DNA of 64,000 nucleotides from Prunus persica (taxonomy: Eukaryota; Streptophyta; Magnoliopsida; Rosales; Rosaceae): NCBI RefSeq assembly GCF_000346465.2, contig NC_034013.1, positions 1,112,211-1,176,210 on the forward strand. Direction: 5' to 3'. Positions 23,924-36,400 of the stretch are shown piece by piece (the first letter of the stretch is position 1; the number at the start of each line of letters is the position of its first letter). The position numbers were made by a program, and so were the translations under genes. The notes under the pieces are model-generated. The model saw nothing but the letters and a program-made list of their open reading frames with translations, did no database searches and had not been told where the DNA came from.

Positions 23924-26900
23924 ATGGCCCTCCGTCCAGGGCTTATCCTATCCATTTCTCTTTTACAGGCATGAACTTCGTTTCTGCTCTGCTTTTTATG
24001 ATAATGTCCAAAAGACTTTCGCCAATTTTCTCGCTTGTTTCTCTGCCTTTACTTTTCCTTTTTCTTTCTGAATAAAGAGAGAGCAGGAAAAGCTTCCTTT
24101 TTTCCGGTTGTTGCTCAGGAAGCAGAAAAAGAATTCAAGCTTTTTTTATTTTTCCACCTTTTTCTGTTTGATTTGATTTTGTTTTTGTTTAATTTCGGCA
24201 ACTTTATTTTTCTACAAAGAATTTCAAGTCTTCCTAACAGTTTTCTCAGTCACCAAACAGACTTTTGATTTCGAAATTGAATTTATACTGGTGTGGTCAT
24301 CACGAAGAGTTCCACTATGTGTGCTGCTAATTATGTGGCAAAAACTTCTGTGAATCTCACAGTTAGGTTTAGGCACATTCGATTTCGTTTCAAGTATAAG
24401 CACTTTTTCACTTTGATTACTTTCACTAATCTCTCTCTCTCTGTATTCATGCATGTGGATGCAGGTGGTCTTATGTTTTCTCTCTCTAGCATATGCGCAG
24501 ACGTCCGTAACGACTAATGCTACAGCAGGGTGGGGCTTGCTTGATATTTTACGTGCACAACCAAACTACAATTTGCCCACATTAGCAAATTTCTGAGGCT
24601 TAATTATTTTTTTAATCACTTAATTCTGCTTACTTTTGCAATTTGTGAGCTCACTGATGCATATGGTGGTCTAGCTACCCAAATTACTTGCCCTGCTTTT
24701 GAAGTGCTGCTGATGCGGTGTGCATGCGGTCTGTCTGTCTATAATGTTGCCTGATTAGCAGTTTTTGAATTGCTCATATTGCCACTGTTAGCTTAATTTT
24801 ATTCGAACGACATGCCCTGGTTCTGAATTATGTCCTGTTCATATGGTCTCTCTATGATAATTCAATTAACTTTCTTTTAGTTCCTGGAACTGTAACTTTT
24901 GTTAGAAGTTTGTGAATATTTCATATTGCTGATGAATCATAATAGGCGGGCCTATCTCGTGCTTGATTTTTGTTTGCCTCTGGCATATACTATATTTGAC
25001 AAAAAACAGTTGAGCTTTCTTACGTAACTTTTTTTTTTCCTTTCTATTTTTCAGGGAAAGGCATTCTGAAGAATATTGTGCCATGTATGGTATTTGTGGA
25101 AAACGTAGTGATGGAAAATACTTAAACTGTCCTTTTGGCTCTCCATCTGTGAAGGTACATGGTAGAAGAAGTTACTGCTCTTTTCTGGATAACAGTTTAG
25201 CTTGAAGTCTACCTTTGCACCTTATTCTATCAGAATCAATGATGTTAAGGTTTTTAATCACCCAATTATCACATATTTTATCTCTTCCAGCCAGATGATT
25301 TGCTTTCATCCAAGGTCCAAAGTTTGTGTCCAACAATTACTGGAAATGTTTGTTGTACAGAAACTCAATTTGACACACTACGGTCACAGGTCCAGCAAGT
25401 AAGTAATTTTTAGTTTTAGAGTTGGACGTGAACCCACTCTGCTAAGAAACTAGAGTTGTTCATTTTCTCTCCAAAAGCTTTTCACCCTCACCCAAACATA
25501 TAGCATTTATATTCTTTTAATTTCTATTTTTGCAGGCAATTCCCTTTCTTGTCGGTTGTCCGGCATGCTTAAGAAACTTTTTGAATTTGTTTTGTGAGCT
25601 TACCTGCTCTCCAAGTCAGAGTTTATTTATCAATGTGACTTCTGTAGCCAAGGTCAGGAAATCCTGTTCTTATTTCCTGTTTACCTATTAAAATTTTTCT
25701 GTGTTCCCACACCATCCTGCACTCCAATCATGTTATCAATAAATATTTGAATAAGAATGATACTGATATATATTATTATATTTTGCATTTACAAAATTTC
25801 CTGCCAATCAAAATATGTCTGTTCAATTCTGCAACTCTTGGATTGCCAAAGAGACCTACTGTAAGCCATTGTTATTTTATGATGTATGATGTTCTTTATA
25901 GACATTATATCTAACATGTGCTCATATGGTATCAATTGTGCCCCTATGTCTTTCATTCAGGACTATACTTGATATTCAAAATTGAAGTCTTATAATTGTT
26001 GTATCAATATAACCGTTTTAAAAAAAATAAAATAAATATTTGTTGTATCAAAGAAAAACAGAAATGACAGCTCACAGTTATCTGGTTAAAAGATTTAAGT
26101 CCCCGGAAATCATTTAAAATTATTCCTCTATGTTCTGTTTCCTTGATTGTTTAGCACATGAAACTTTTGAGTTTCATTTGGTGGATGGAAAATGGAAAAA
26201 GAAACAGAACATTCTTGAATTATTTGAGGTTGTTTGTTACCTGCTTAATTGATCGGGCAACAGAAAGGTTGGTTGTTTGTTACCTGCTCAATGAATTGGA
26301 GATAACGGAGGTGGCTAGATTGTTGGATTTATTGGAGGGTGTGAGGGTGATCACTTCCAGATTGGATAAGAGAAGATGGAAGCTTGACCCCTCCGGTCTC
26401 TTCACCTGTCATTCTTTCTGTTCTCATATTCAGAATTGTGATGAGGGGGAGATATTCTCCCCGTACACTCAAATTTGGAAGGCCAAGACTCCTCCGAAAG
26501 TTAAGATCTTTGTGTGGCAAGCGGTGTTGGGAAAACTAAATACAGGTGATACATTACAGAGACGTTGTCCCTATTTATGCATTAGCCCTCACTGGTGTGC
26601 TCTATGTAATAAGGCAGGGGAGAGCGTGGACCATCTCCTGATTCATTGCCCTTTCTCTCTAAAGTTGTGGGAGACACTATTGAAGGAAGTTAACAAGGTG
26701 TGGGTAATACCAGAAGGCTGCTTTGAACTTTTTTCCATCAGATTTGATGCTTTGGGAAGGGGAAAGAAAGCCAAAATTCTCTGGGGAAGTCTGATGCAGG
26801 CAGTGGTTTGGAACCTATGATGGAACGTAACAGGAGAATTTTTGAGGATTATAAGGGAGTGGGAGTGGCAGAGTTATGGGATAGAGTGAAGTTTTGGGCT

Positions 26901-27455
26901 GCCCTTTGGGCATCAACTTCCCCTGCTTTTAAGGATGTACCCTATCCTATAATTATGCGCAATCTGCTGCTGTAGTATCTTAAGGGTTTGTTTTATGGTT
27001 GGTTGGTTAGTTATGTGTTGAGTGGCCTTGTGTCTGTTTCACCGGCTAGTGTTTTCTTTTTACCTGCGTGCTAAATGGCCTTGTTTTGATCCTTACAATT
27101 TGAATAAAAATGTTTCTATTAAAAAAAAAAATTGATCGGGCAACAGTTTGAATTTTCTGTGATGAGTAAGATACTCTCTAGTCTTTTCCTTAGAAACAAG
27201 TTTTTCTTTGAGAGAGACAAATACTGTTATTTAGAAGAGTATAGAGTTATTTAAGGAAGCTTTATCCCTTTTCAGGTTAATAACAATTTGACCGTCGATG
27301 GGATTGACTTTTATATTACTGATGCTTATGGTGAAGGGTTATATGACTCCTGCAAGGATGTCAAGTTCGGTACCATGAATTCTCGAGCTATGGAATTTAT
27401 TGGTGCTGGTGCTAAAAATTTTAAAGGTAACTTTATTCTTCTGAAATTGCAAATT

Positions 27456-27496
<41 letters not shown>

Positions 27497-30400
27497 GCAC
27501 ATGCACAAATGTACACTAATATATGCACAAATGTACACTAATATGGATTTCACCATTAAGCGGGGAATGATAATGGAAACACAAGCATATGAAATTGGTA
27601 TTAATCAAGCCACATGGCTACTTTTTCAATATCTGATAAAATGTAACTATGGCAATAACGCTGCACCTTTTCTTTTCTTTTTTATTTATAAAAAGTGGGT
27701 TTCTTAGCCTCTGGGCTTTGCAAGTAGAGGGGGATGAGAACACCTAATTGGCAGAGATTAGAGAATGCCTAATTGGTATTCCATTCTGTGTTCTATACAA
27801 ATTATGCAGTGGAAATATACATTTTTTAGCTAAGGCCAAGTGCTTGTATGTCAATGTCTTGGTTTATGCTGTTTAATAACTATTAGTGCTTTTACTGTGA
27901 TTTATGGCAGAGTGGTTTACTTTTATCGGTAGACAAGCACCTTCTAATGTGCCAGGTTCACCATATGCCATTAGATTCTCTTCAAGTGTTACAGAATCAT
28001 CTGCTATGAAACCTATGAATGTCTCTACTTATTCATGTGGTGATAATTCACTGGGCTGTTCCTGCGGTGATTGCCCTTCATCTACAGTTTGTTCCAACAC
28101 AGTTTCACCAGTTTCCCAGAAAGGAGGTTCATGCTCAGTGAGAATTGGGTCCGTTAAGGTGAGAGAAGAATATTTGTAACTGCGAGTAGAATATTTGTAA
28201 CTTCTGGCTCGCACATCATTTAACTTGTTCATATTGGAGGCAGATTCACGTAGGTAGTGTGAAATCGGGTACTATAGATGCTTTGTTTATATGATTTCCT
28301 CGTGTGAGAATTGCAGGCTAAATGTATTGACCTTGCTGTAGCGATTCTATATATCGTATTAGTTTCTGTGTTCTTCGGATGGGGTTTGTTTCGTCGGACT
28401 AGAAAAGCCAACCCAGCTTCTATGACAAATCCTTGGTGGAATGTAATGGATGACAGTGAAGTTCATTCTATTAGCAGGGAGAAGAATGAAAATCCTCCGA
28501 TGCAGGTGAAAACCAATTTCGTTTCCAAGTATGTATATATCAATTATGTGTGTTCTGAGATTTATATCAGTTATGTTATGTGTATGGTTTGAAAGTTTAA
28601 ATTTACTTCTGTGTTTTATGATTTGATGGTATGTGTGCTTGTAGCTGGCCGTCTGCATTCCATCTATGTGCAAAGATTTATGGATCATATATGTCATTTC
28701 TGAACTCACCGGCCACAGTCCGGGAATCTTGTTTTGATTTTTCCATTTTGTTGCCATTTTTGTGTCCATTGTAAGTTTTTGTTTTTTGGTCAAGTGTAAG
28801 TTTTAGTTTTTATGAAGAATTTCTTATAGCATATCAGATTACCAACATACATTGATAAACTATGCACAGAATGGGGATATGCTTAGGAATTTATTTTTCA
28901 TATGTTTCTTTATTTAGCAACAAAGCAGGAATTATCACCAGAACTTTTGCTCAGTTCTACTAGTATTGTCTTCCTCTTTAAATGTTATATAATTTTTTTA
29001 GCTTTGTGAGATTGTTCTCTAGCTTGCATATGCTTAAAATTGCTTCTATATCTGCACAATTCTTTACCGCAAAAAACTGTCTCTAATTTATGGTCAATTG
29101 TTCTACTAGTAGTATCTTCCTCTCTAGCTTCTGTGGTTTACTCGCTTCATGAATGTCATTTCTGTATTTGTGCTCAACTATATATTACTGTTATACTCTG
29201 TAGCTGCTGTAGGCTGCTCTTATCACGTATTTCTTTAGACTAAAATTGTTGATAATAGGTGTTTGAAGATGCTCCTCACATTAGAAATAGTGTCCAACTT
29301 TCAATTGTGCAAGGATACATGTCAAGATTTTTCAGGTGACTGCTATTCCTTGTAGAATGATTACTACCTATTAAATTTTTATGTCAGTTAAGGCAGAAAT
29401 GGTTTCTAACTTAAAAGATTACATTTTGATGTACAGGAGATATGGAACATGGGTTGCTAGGAATCCAGTCATAGTGTTATGTTCATCTTTGGCTTTAGTT
29501 CTGCTGCTTTGTCTGGGTCTTATCCGTTTCAAGGTGGAAACAAGGCCTGAGAAGGTTCGATTTGCTACTTGAATAGTTTCTCTTAAGTTGTGTTGTTTAT
29601 GTGTTAAATGAAGAAATATGCTCGGATGCACTGTGAATGATCTTTTTTTATTTATTATTATTTATTATTTTTATAGTTCTCTGTGTTATTTCATAAATTT
29701 ATTTCGTTTTTGGCCTTTTGGAACCATTACTGAATGTATCATTATAGAATGGAACACATCTGCATAACTTATGACCAGTTTCAAATGTTGTGAAGATATT
29801 TTACAACTCATTTGTTGTTAATTCAAAATTATGATCCCGTGCATACTCTGATGTGGGTTTCTTGTTGAGATTTAGTATTCCAGACTCTACTATGCATGCC
29901 ATGGTTTTTGAAGGTCACCAGAAATATAAGTTTTTACATTTCAATTTGTTATGGCCTTGAAGAATTTTATGTTATCATCTGACTTTTACAATTCTGTTTG
30001 ACTTAAGTTGTGCAATGTTTCAGCTATGGGTAGGGCCTGGGAGTAAAGCAGCAGAAGAGAAGAATTTTTTTGATAGCCACCTAGCCCCTTTCTACAGAAT
30101 TGAGCAGGTTCTACATTGTTACAATGTCTTCTTTTGGTAAATTATTTTTCATCTTACGAGCGGTTATACTTTACCGTATGGGGAAGCAAGCTGGTTAATT
30201 TTCAAAGATAGCAGAATTAGGACGTAAAAAAGTATAGATCCAACAGACATTCTAGGCTAGGGAATGAGCTGCATCTTCTTTTTGTCTTGCCATTAATTTT
30301 CATCATTACTTTGTTTTTGGTATGGGAGAAACTCATGTCACACCTTGTGTTTTTTGCAGCTTATATTAGCAACAATTCCAGAAGTTAAGCATGGTAGCTC

Positions 30401-33400
30401 ACCTAGTATTGTGACAGAGGAAAATATTAAGTTACTTTTTGAGATACAGAAGAAGGTATTTGATCCTTTACTCTAGTGATACTTTTCAGAATTAAGTGTT
30501 TATCTATTAAGATTGGTATGAGACTAGCCTTGTTCTTTGTTTTGAATTGTACTGCAGTTATTTATTTTCCCTTTTTTTCTGCATTTGATGTGTGGTAAAA
30601 ACAAGTACTTCTAATACAACATTACTTGTATTTGACAGGTTGATGGAATTAAAGCAAATTATTCTGGCTCGGTGATATCTCTTGCTGATATTTGCATGAA
30701 GCCAATGGACAAAGATTGTGCCACTCAAAGTGTCCTACAGGTACAACTCTGCTTTAGTTGAGTGTTCCCATATTAAAATGGTAAATGAAATGAAACTAGT
30801 ATTTTATTAAATTTATTTTTATTTTAACCGTGTGTCACCCTTTAAACATCTCTTGCAATCATTCTTGTCAATATTTTAGCTACTTGTCATGAAGTGTAAT
30901 TTGAGTCTCTTAAAGCCTGTATCTAAATATGTGTATTGATTAATAGCCCATCTGTAGCTGTTCCTCTTCCCCTCCAAACCCTTCTTTTTTGTTCCAGGCC
31001 GATGTACATAGAAAAACAAAGAGAACTATGTGTCTAGTATATGAATTGATGTGTACATGATAATAAACTTTTTTACAGTAGCCTTGTGGCTTGTTGAATG
31101 CCTTGTTTGCTTGATTGGCATATGTATCTTGCACTGTGATTTGAGTGTCAGTTTTCTTTTTCAAGTTGTTATACCAACAATTTATTCATTTGTAAAAAAT
31201 TTTTGCATTGTGACAAATGGATTCTTGAATTTCCTTGTGTTATTTTTTTTTAAACATAACTGTTGAATCTAGATATCTTTAAGATTTTGATTAATATTTT
31301 CTCTCGTGATATTCATGGTACCAGTATTTCAAAATGAATCCTGCAAATTATGACGATTATGGTGGGGTTGAACACCTAAAGTATTGTTTTGAGGTATATT
31401 CTTATATCTCCATTTACATATTATCTAAAGCGCGGATCTAGTTTATTGTCTAATGAGATTCTGTACTGTTGGTTAAATTGTTACTGATATTTGTTATCTT
31501 TTGGGGCCATCATTTCCAATATAAACTAATAGTGAAAGCACAATATCTACCAGATTGAACATTACTTACTATCAACTGCGTGTTACTTTGGATAGAGCAT
31601 GAATGGTTAAAATTAACATTTGTAATCTCAGGGTTTGTAAGACAAATTTGGGCCTGCGGTATAGTTTATAATATCATTTAAAGCTGTTTTGGGTAGTGGG
31701 TTGCATACGTTATGGGTCCTATTGCTTGATCTCTGATATGTGCATCTTATCCTTGTATGCTTATCGGTGTTATAATGCCAGTAAAAATGGCGCTGCAATA
31801 TAGTTGTTTATAATTTCATTTAAAGGTGATGGATAAATGAGGATACTGGTCCTATTGTTTGATCTATAATATGTGCATCTAATAACTGTAGTATGCTTAA
31901 TTTGTAATATTTATTTTCTGCTGAATTTGTCAAATAATAAGAATGTAGAGCTCTGTCCATATTTGCTTTTTTCTAGATAAGCCGGAATCATCTGATCAGA
32001 TGACCAACCTCATGTCTTAATACGCTTAGATTTCTCTCCAGCTTGTTCGATAGTCAGTTAGCTCGCTAGTTTTTTACCATTCCAATTTTCTCAAAGAACA
32101 TGGCAATAATTTCCTGTAAAGTAGATCCATTGACATTTGCGTTTTCTGTTTTTCAAGCACTATTCGTCTGCTGACAAATGTATGAGTGCATTTAAAGGCC
32201 CTCTTGATCCTAGCACAGCCTTAGGAGGCTTCTCTGGGAAAAACTATTCCGAGGTAATGACTTTTCCATTTTTCCTGAACTAATTTACTTTTTCATCCTT
32301 TCCTGTTCAAAGTAAGATTGGATTCTTTGAGTTTTTCAGAACCATTAAGGTTTTTCCAACGCAGGCAACGGCGTTTCTCGTAACTTATCCTGTAAACAAT
32401 GCTATTAGTAAAGAAGAGAATGAGACTGAAAGAGCAGTGACGTGGGAGAAAGCCTTTATTAAGTTGGCAAAGGTTTACTTATTTGTGTTATCCTGCATGT
32501 TCTGCCGGAAAGCGAACAGATTTATCTCTACTTATTTTTCCTTTCTGAGGAAGATAGATTTATCCCTCTTAAACTCTAAGATTAGTATCTTGTTTGTGAT
32601 AGGATGAGTTGTTGCAAATGGTGCAATCTAGAAATTTAACACTTTCTTTTTCATCGGAAAGTTCTGTTGAAGAAGAACTAAAAAGAGAAAGTTCTGCAGA
32701 TGCCATTACTATATTGGTGAGTGTTTCTTTATTTCGTTTTAGTTGCATGTTTCCTTTCATAATCAAAGCTCAGAATATACTGTAATCCTGAAGTTCTGTA
32801 CTTTATGCAGTTATGCAGATTTGATATTTCTTATTTGTTATGTGTAACTGTGACAACTGACAAGTTCCATCATGCGAATCTTTTTAAATGCTTTTGTCCA
32901 TTTATGGTTTTTTAATTCATTGCAGATAAGCTATCTAGTGATGTTTGCCTATATATCTCTTACTTTGGGTGACTCACCTCGTTTATCATCATTTTACATT
33001 TCGTCTAAGGTATGGTCTCGATTATTTTCATTTTGTTTCGACGGACTGGGAAATTGTGTTTATTTAAAAAAAAAAAATTTAATGTTAGTTTCTCTAGGTT
33101 CAAAATTGAGACATTATTTATATCATTATAATTGTGTATGGTTGACTGCCAGGTATTGCTTGGTCTCTCTGGAGTTGTGCTTGTCATGCTGTCGGTTCTT
33201 GGATCAGTGGGTTTTTTCAGTTTAATTGGTGTAAAATCTACGCTAATCATTATGGAAGTTATCCCATTTCTTGTTTTAGCTGTAAGTTCCCCAACACAAT
33301 ATATATATATATATTTTTTTTTCTCCTAGGTATATTTTGAATTATATATGTGGCTGTCATGTTCTGACTGAAGCATGCATTCTCGCTTCAGTCTAACTTT

Positions 33401-36400
33401 TAAAACCTTTGAAATTTTAGTTTTCCAGAATTGTTTCTTAATGCATATCGGTTACTGATTGTTTTGGTGTAGCTTATAATATTCTGGGGTTTCTCATCTT
33501 ATCAGGTTGGGGTAGATAATATGTGTATACTAGTGAATGCTGTTAAACGGCAACCCTTGGAGTTGTCTCTGGAAGGGCGAATAAGCAATGCACTTGTGGA
33601 AGTTGGACCATCCATAACACTAGCTAGTCTATCAGAGGTTTTAGCATTTGCGGTTGGAAGTTTTATTCCTATGCCAGCATGCCGTGTGTTCTCTATGTTT
33701 GCAGGTTGGAAATTTTGTTCCTTCTAACTTTTGTATCTGTGAAATAGTTTTAATACTTGGTTGTTGTCTTTCTGTCTTACCTCAGGCCTATTCTATAAAC
33801 TTACTTTTGTGCATTCTTCTGCAGCACTAGCTGTTCTGTTGGACTTCCTCCTTCAAGTAACTGCTTTTGTAGCTTTAATTGTTTTTGATTTTCGGCGAAC
33901 TGAAGATAAGAGGGTTGATTGTTTCCCATGCATGAAAATTTCATCATACACCAACTCTGACAAAGGTATCAGAATATTTTTAGAACTTACGTCTGGTTGG
34001 TGCATTATCCTTATTGCTCCCACTAATTTTCAGTATATGATATTCTTATCCATTATTTATTTATTTATCAAAATTTATATAATCTCGATTTGAATGCTGT
34101 CTTATTTAGGCATTGATCAGAGAAAACCTGGTTTGCTAACGCGCTATATGAAGGTGACTACTTCTTTTCTTTTTCCTTTTTTTTGTTTTTTTGGATTTTT
34201 GTGCTGTTGTAGTAAATAGTCTGGATAGGGATGATACAGACAGTCTGGAATTACCAGGGTTTTCATAATTTTCTTTATTTTTAAGGCTGCAATGTCAAGA
34301 ACATAAGTTACTTCAAATTCTACTGAAATGCATATGATCAACTGAACCTCTAAGAATTAGTATGTTGTATGCTATTTTTGTACGTAGAAAATTCTGTGTG
34401 GTAACTTTATTATGACTCACGTATGCTTTGCTGTGATAAGTCTTTTGCTTTCTGCTTTAACTTTTAACTACTTTGCTTTTGTTTTCCATTTTCAGGAGAT
34501 CCATGCTCCAATTCTCAGTCTTTGGGGAGTTAAGATAGCTGTCATTTGTGTCTTTGTTGCATTTGCATTGGCTAGCATTGTGAGTTCTGAATTTTTCCCC
34601 CAATGTATCTTATATATACCAACATCAATTTTTCCGTTTGTGCTCATCCCTCTCCTCAGTTAATCTCTGATTCTTTCAAACTTCGTAGGCATTGTGCACC
34701 AGAATTCAGCCTGGGTTGGAACAAAAAATTGTTCTTCCCCGAGATTCCTATCTTCAGGTCTATAAGCTGCTTACCTAATTATCAAATTCATAAAGGTTAT
34801 CGATTATTCTGCTTTTTCTGTGAGGTAACACTGCCTTCTAAATATTGCAGGGGTATTTTAATAATGTTTCAGAGTACCTCCGAATTGGACCCCCATTATA
34901 CTTTGTTGTGAAGAACTACAATTATAGGTATCATACTGTTATTCATGTTCACTGTTTCCTGATTTATCATGAATATTTTCAAACTACCTATGAACATCTA
35001 GTTCTTGAGTCAATATGTATATCGTAGAGCAGGATCAGGTGTCCTTGAGGTTGCTGCTGATACTCTAGCCAGAATCACATATAACCATTCTGATGAAAAC
35101 TTTACCATATATGATGTCCTTCAGCATTTCATTTGCTTTTCCATGTACAAGCCCAAAAGTGGCTATCTGGAACAAGAACTACTCTTTTGTTTAGAAATTG
35201 CATCACATGTAACCTTTTCAAATCAGACGGTTCTTTTTGGAGTAATGTGAAGTTCCATTGTTGTTTTGGATGGTAAATTTTTTTTTTTTATGTAAACACT
35301 TATCTTAATGCTTCCATCATTGAAAAGCTTCTTCATGCTTATGTTGCTCTGCTCCTCAGTTCAGAATCAAGGCATACGAACCAATTATGCTCAATTAGCC
35401 AATGTGATTCAGATTCTCTTTTGAATGAGGTAAAACCTTCTTCCATTTTTCTCTGCTAATGGGCAAATTCCTAGCTTTTAGGTACAGTTTTAGAAAATTA
35501 CGTGCCTCCTGCATTTTTTCTGATTCACATGCCAGAGTTTCCCTGATAATCGTACAATGATTGCTTTCCTTTTGATGTCTCTTGCTTGTTTCAGCTGGTT
35601 GTTTCCAATATTACTGCTAAACCCATTGATCAATGTGTTAAACTGAATTCATATATAGGGAGGAAAGTATTCATGTTTTCCCAATCTCTAATTATATACA
35701 GGGATTAGTATATTTAATATAATATGTAATGCTAGAAAGTTATACCGTTAATATCTGAGTTCTCTGTTCATTTGTTATATGAACATTATTGGAACTTATC
35801 TCTGTTGAGCTTTTATTTTACAACTTGCTATTAAATTTCAGTACGAATGGTTGAGATGGTTGTACAGTTTGGTTTAGCAGTTCAACCTTTTTTATTCATG
35901 ACCTTCATTCTTCTGTCTTTCTATGTTTCCTTTTGTATTCAATCAATATGCATGTGGCTTTTTCCATCCCTTATGTCTGCTTGCCCCATTTGTTTAATCC
36001 TCTTTTTAGATGTGTGTGTGTGTGTGTGTGTGTGAATTGTCCTTCTGTGTCTATAGAATGCTAGATCATCATTAATTCCAGAATGTATGTGTTTGAATTG
36101 TCTTCTTGTGTATTAATTCTGCAGTGTATATGTCTGTATTGTCCTTCTGTATGCATATGAATTGTCCTTTTGTATGCATGTATTAATTGTCCTTTTGTTT
36201 CCGCAGATTGCAAGAGCATCCTTAACTCCAGAATCAAGTTACATCGCCAAGCCTGCTGCGTCATGGCTTGATGATTTTCTTGTGTGGATATCCCCAGAAG
36301 CATTTGGGTGCTGTCGGAAGTTTACAAATGGGGCCTACTGCCCTCCTGATGATCAGGTGATGATATACATTTTTTCTTAGCATGAATGTTTGTATGGTTA

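Noticed and set aside
35005..35250. Open frame inside NPC1 intron 25 ([12 protein letters not shown]...)
   Set aside because: The NPC1 reading is continuous from NYNY (34927) to SSESRHT (35360) without it, and inclusion would break the frame.
35594..35670. Possible extra NPC1 exon after ttgtttcag ([12 protein letters not shown]...)
   Set aside because: The conserved NPC1 reading passes directly from LLNE (35429) to IARASLTPE (36207); there is no clear donor in phase at its end.
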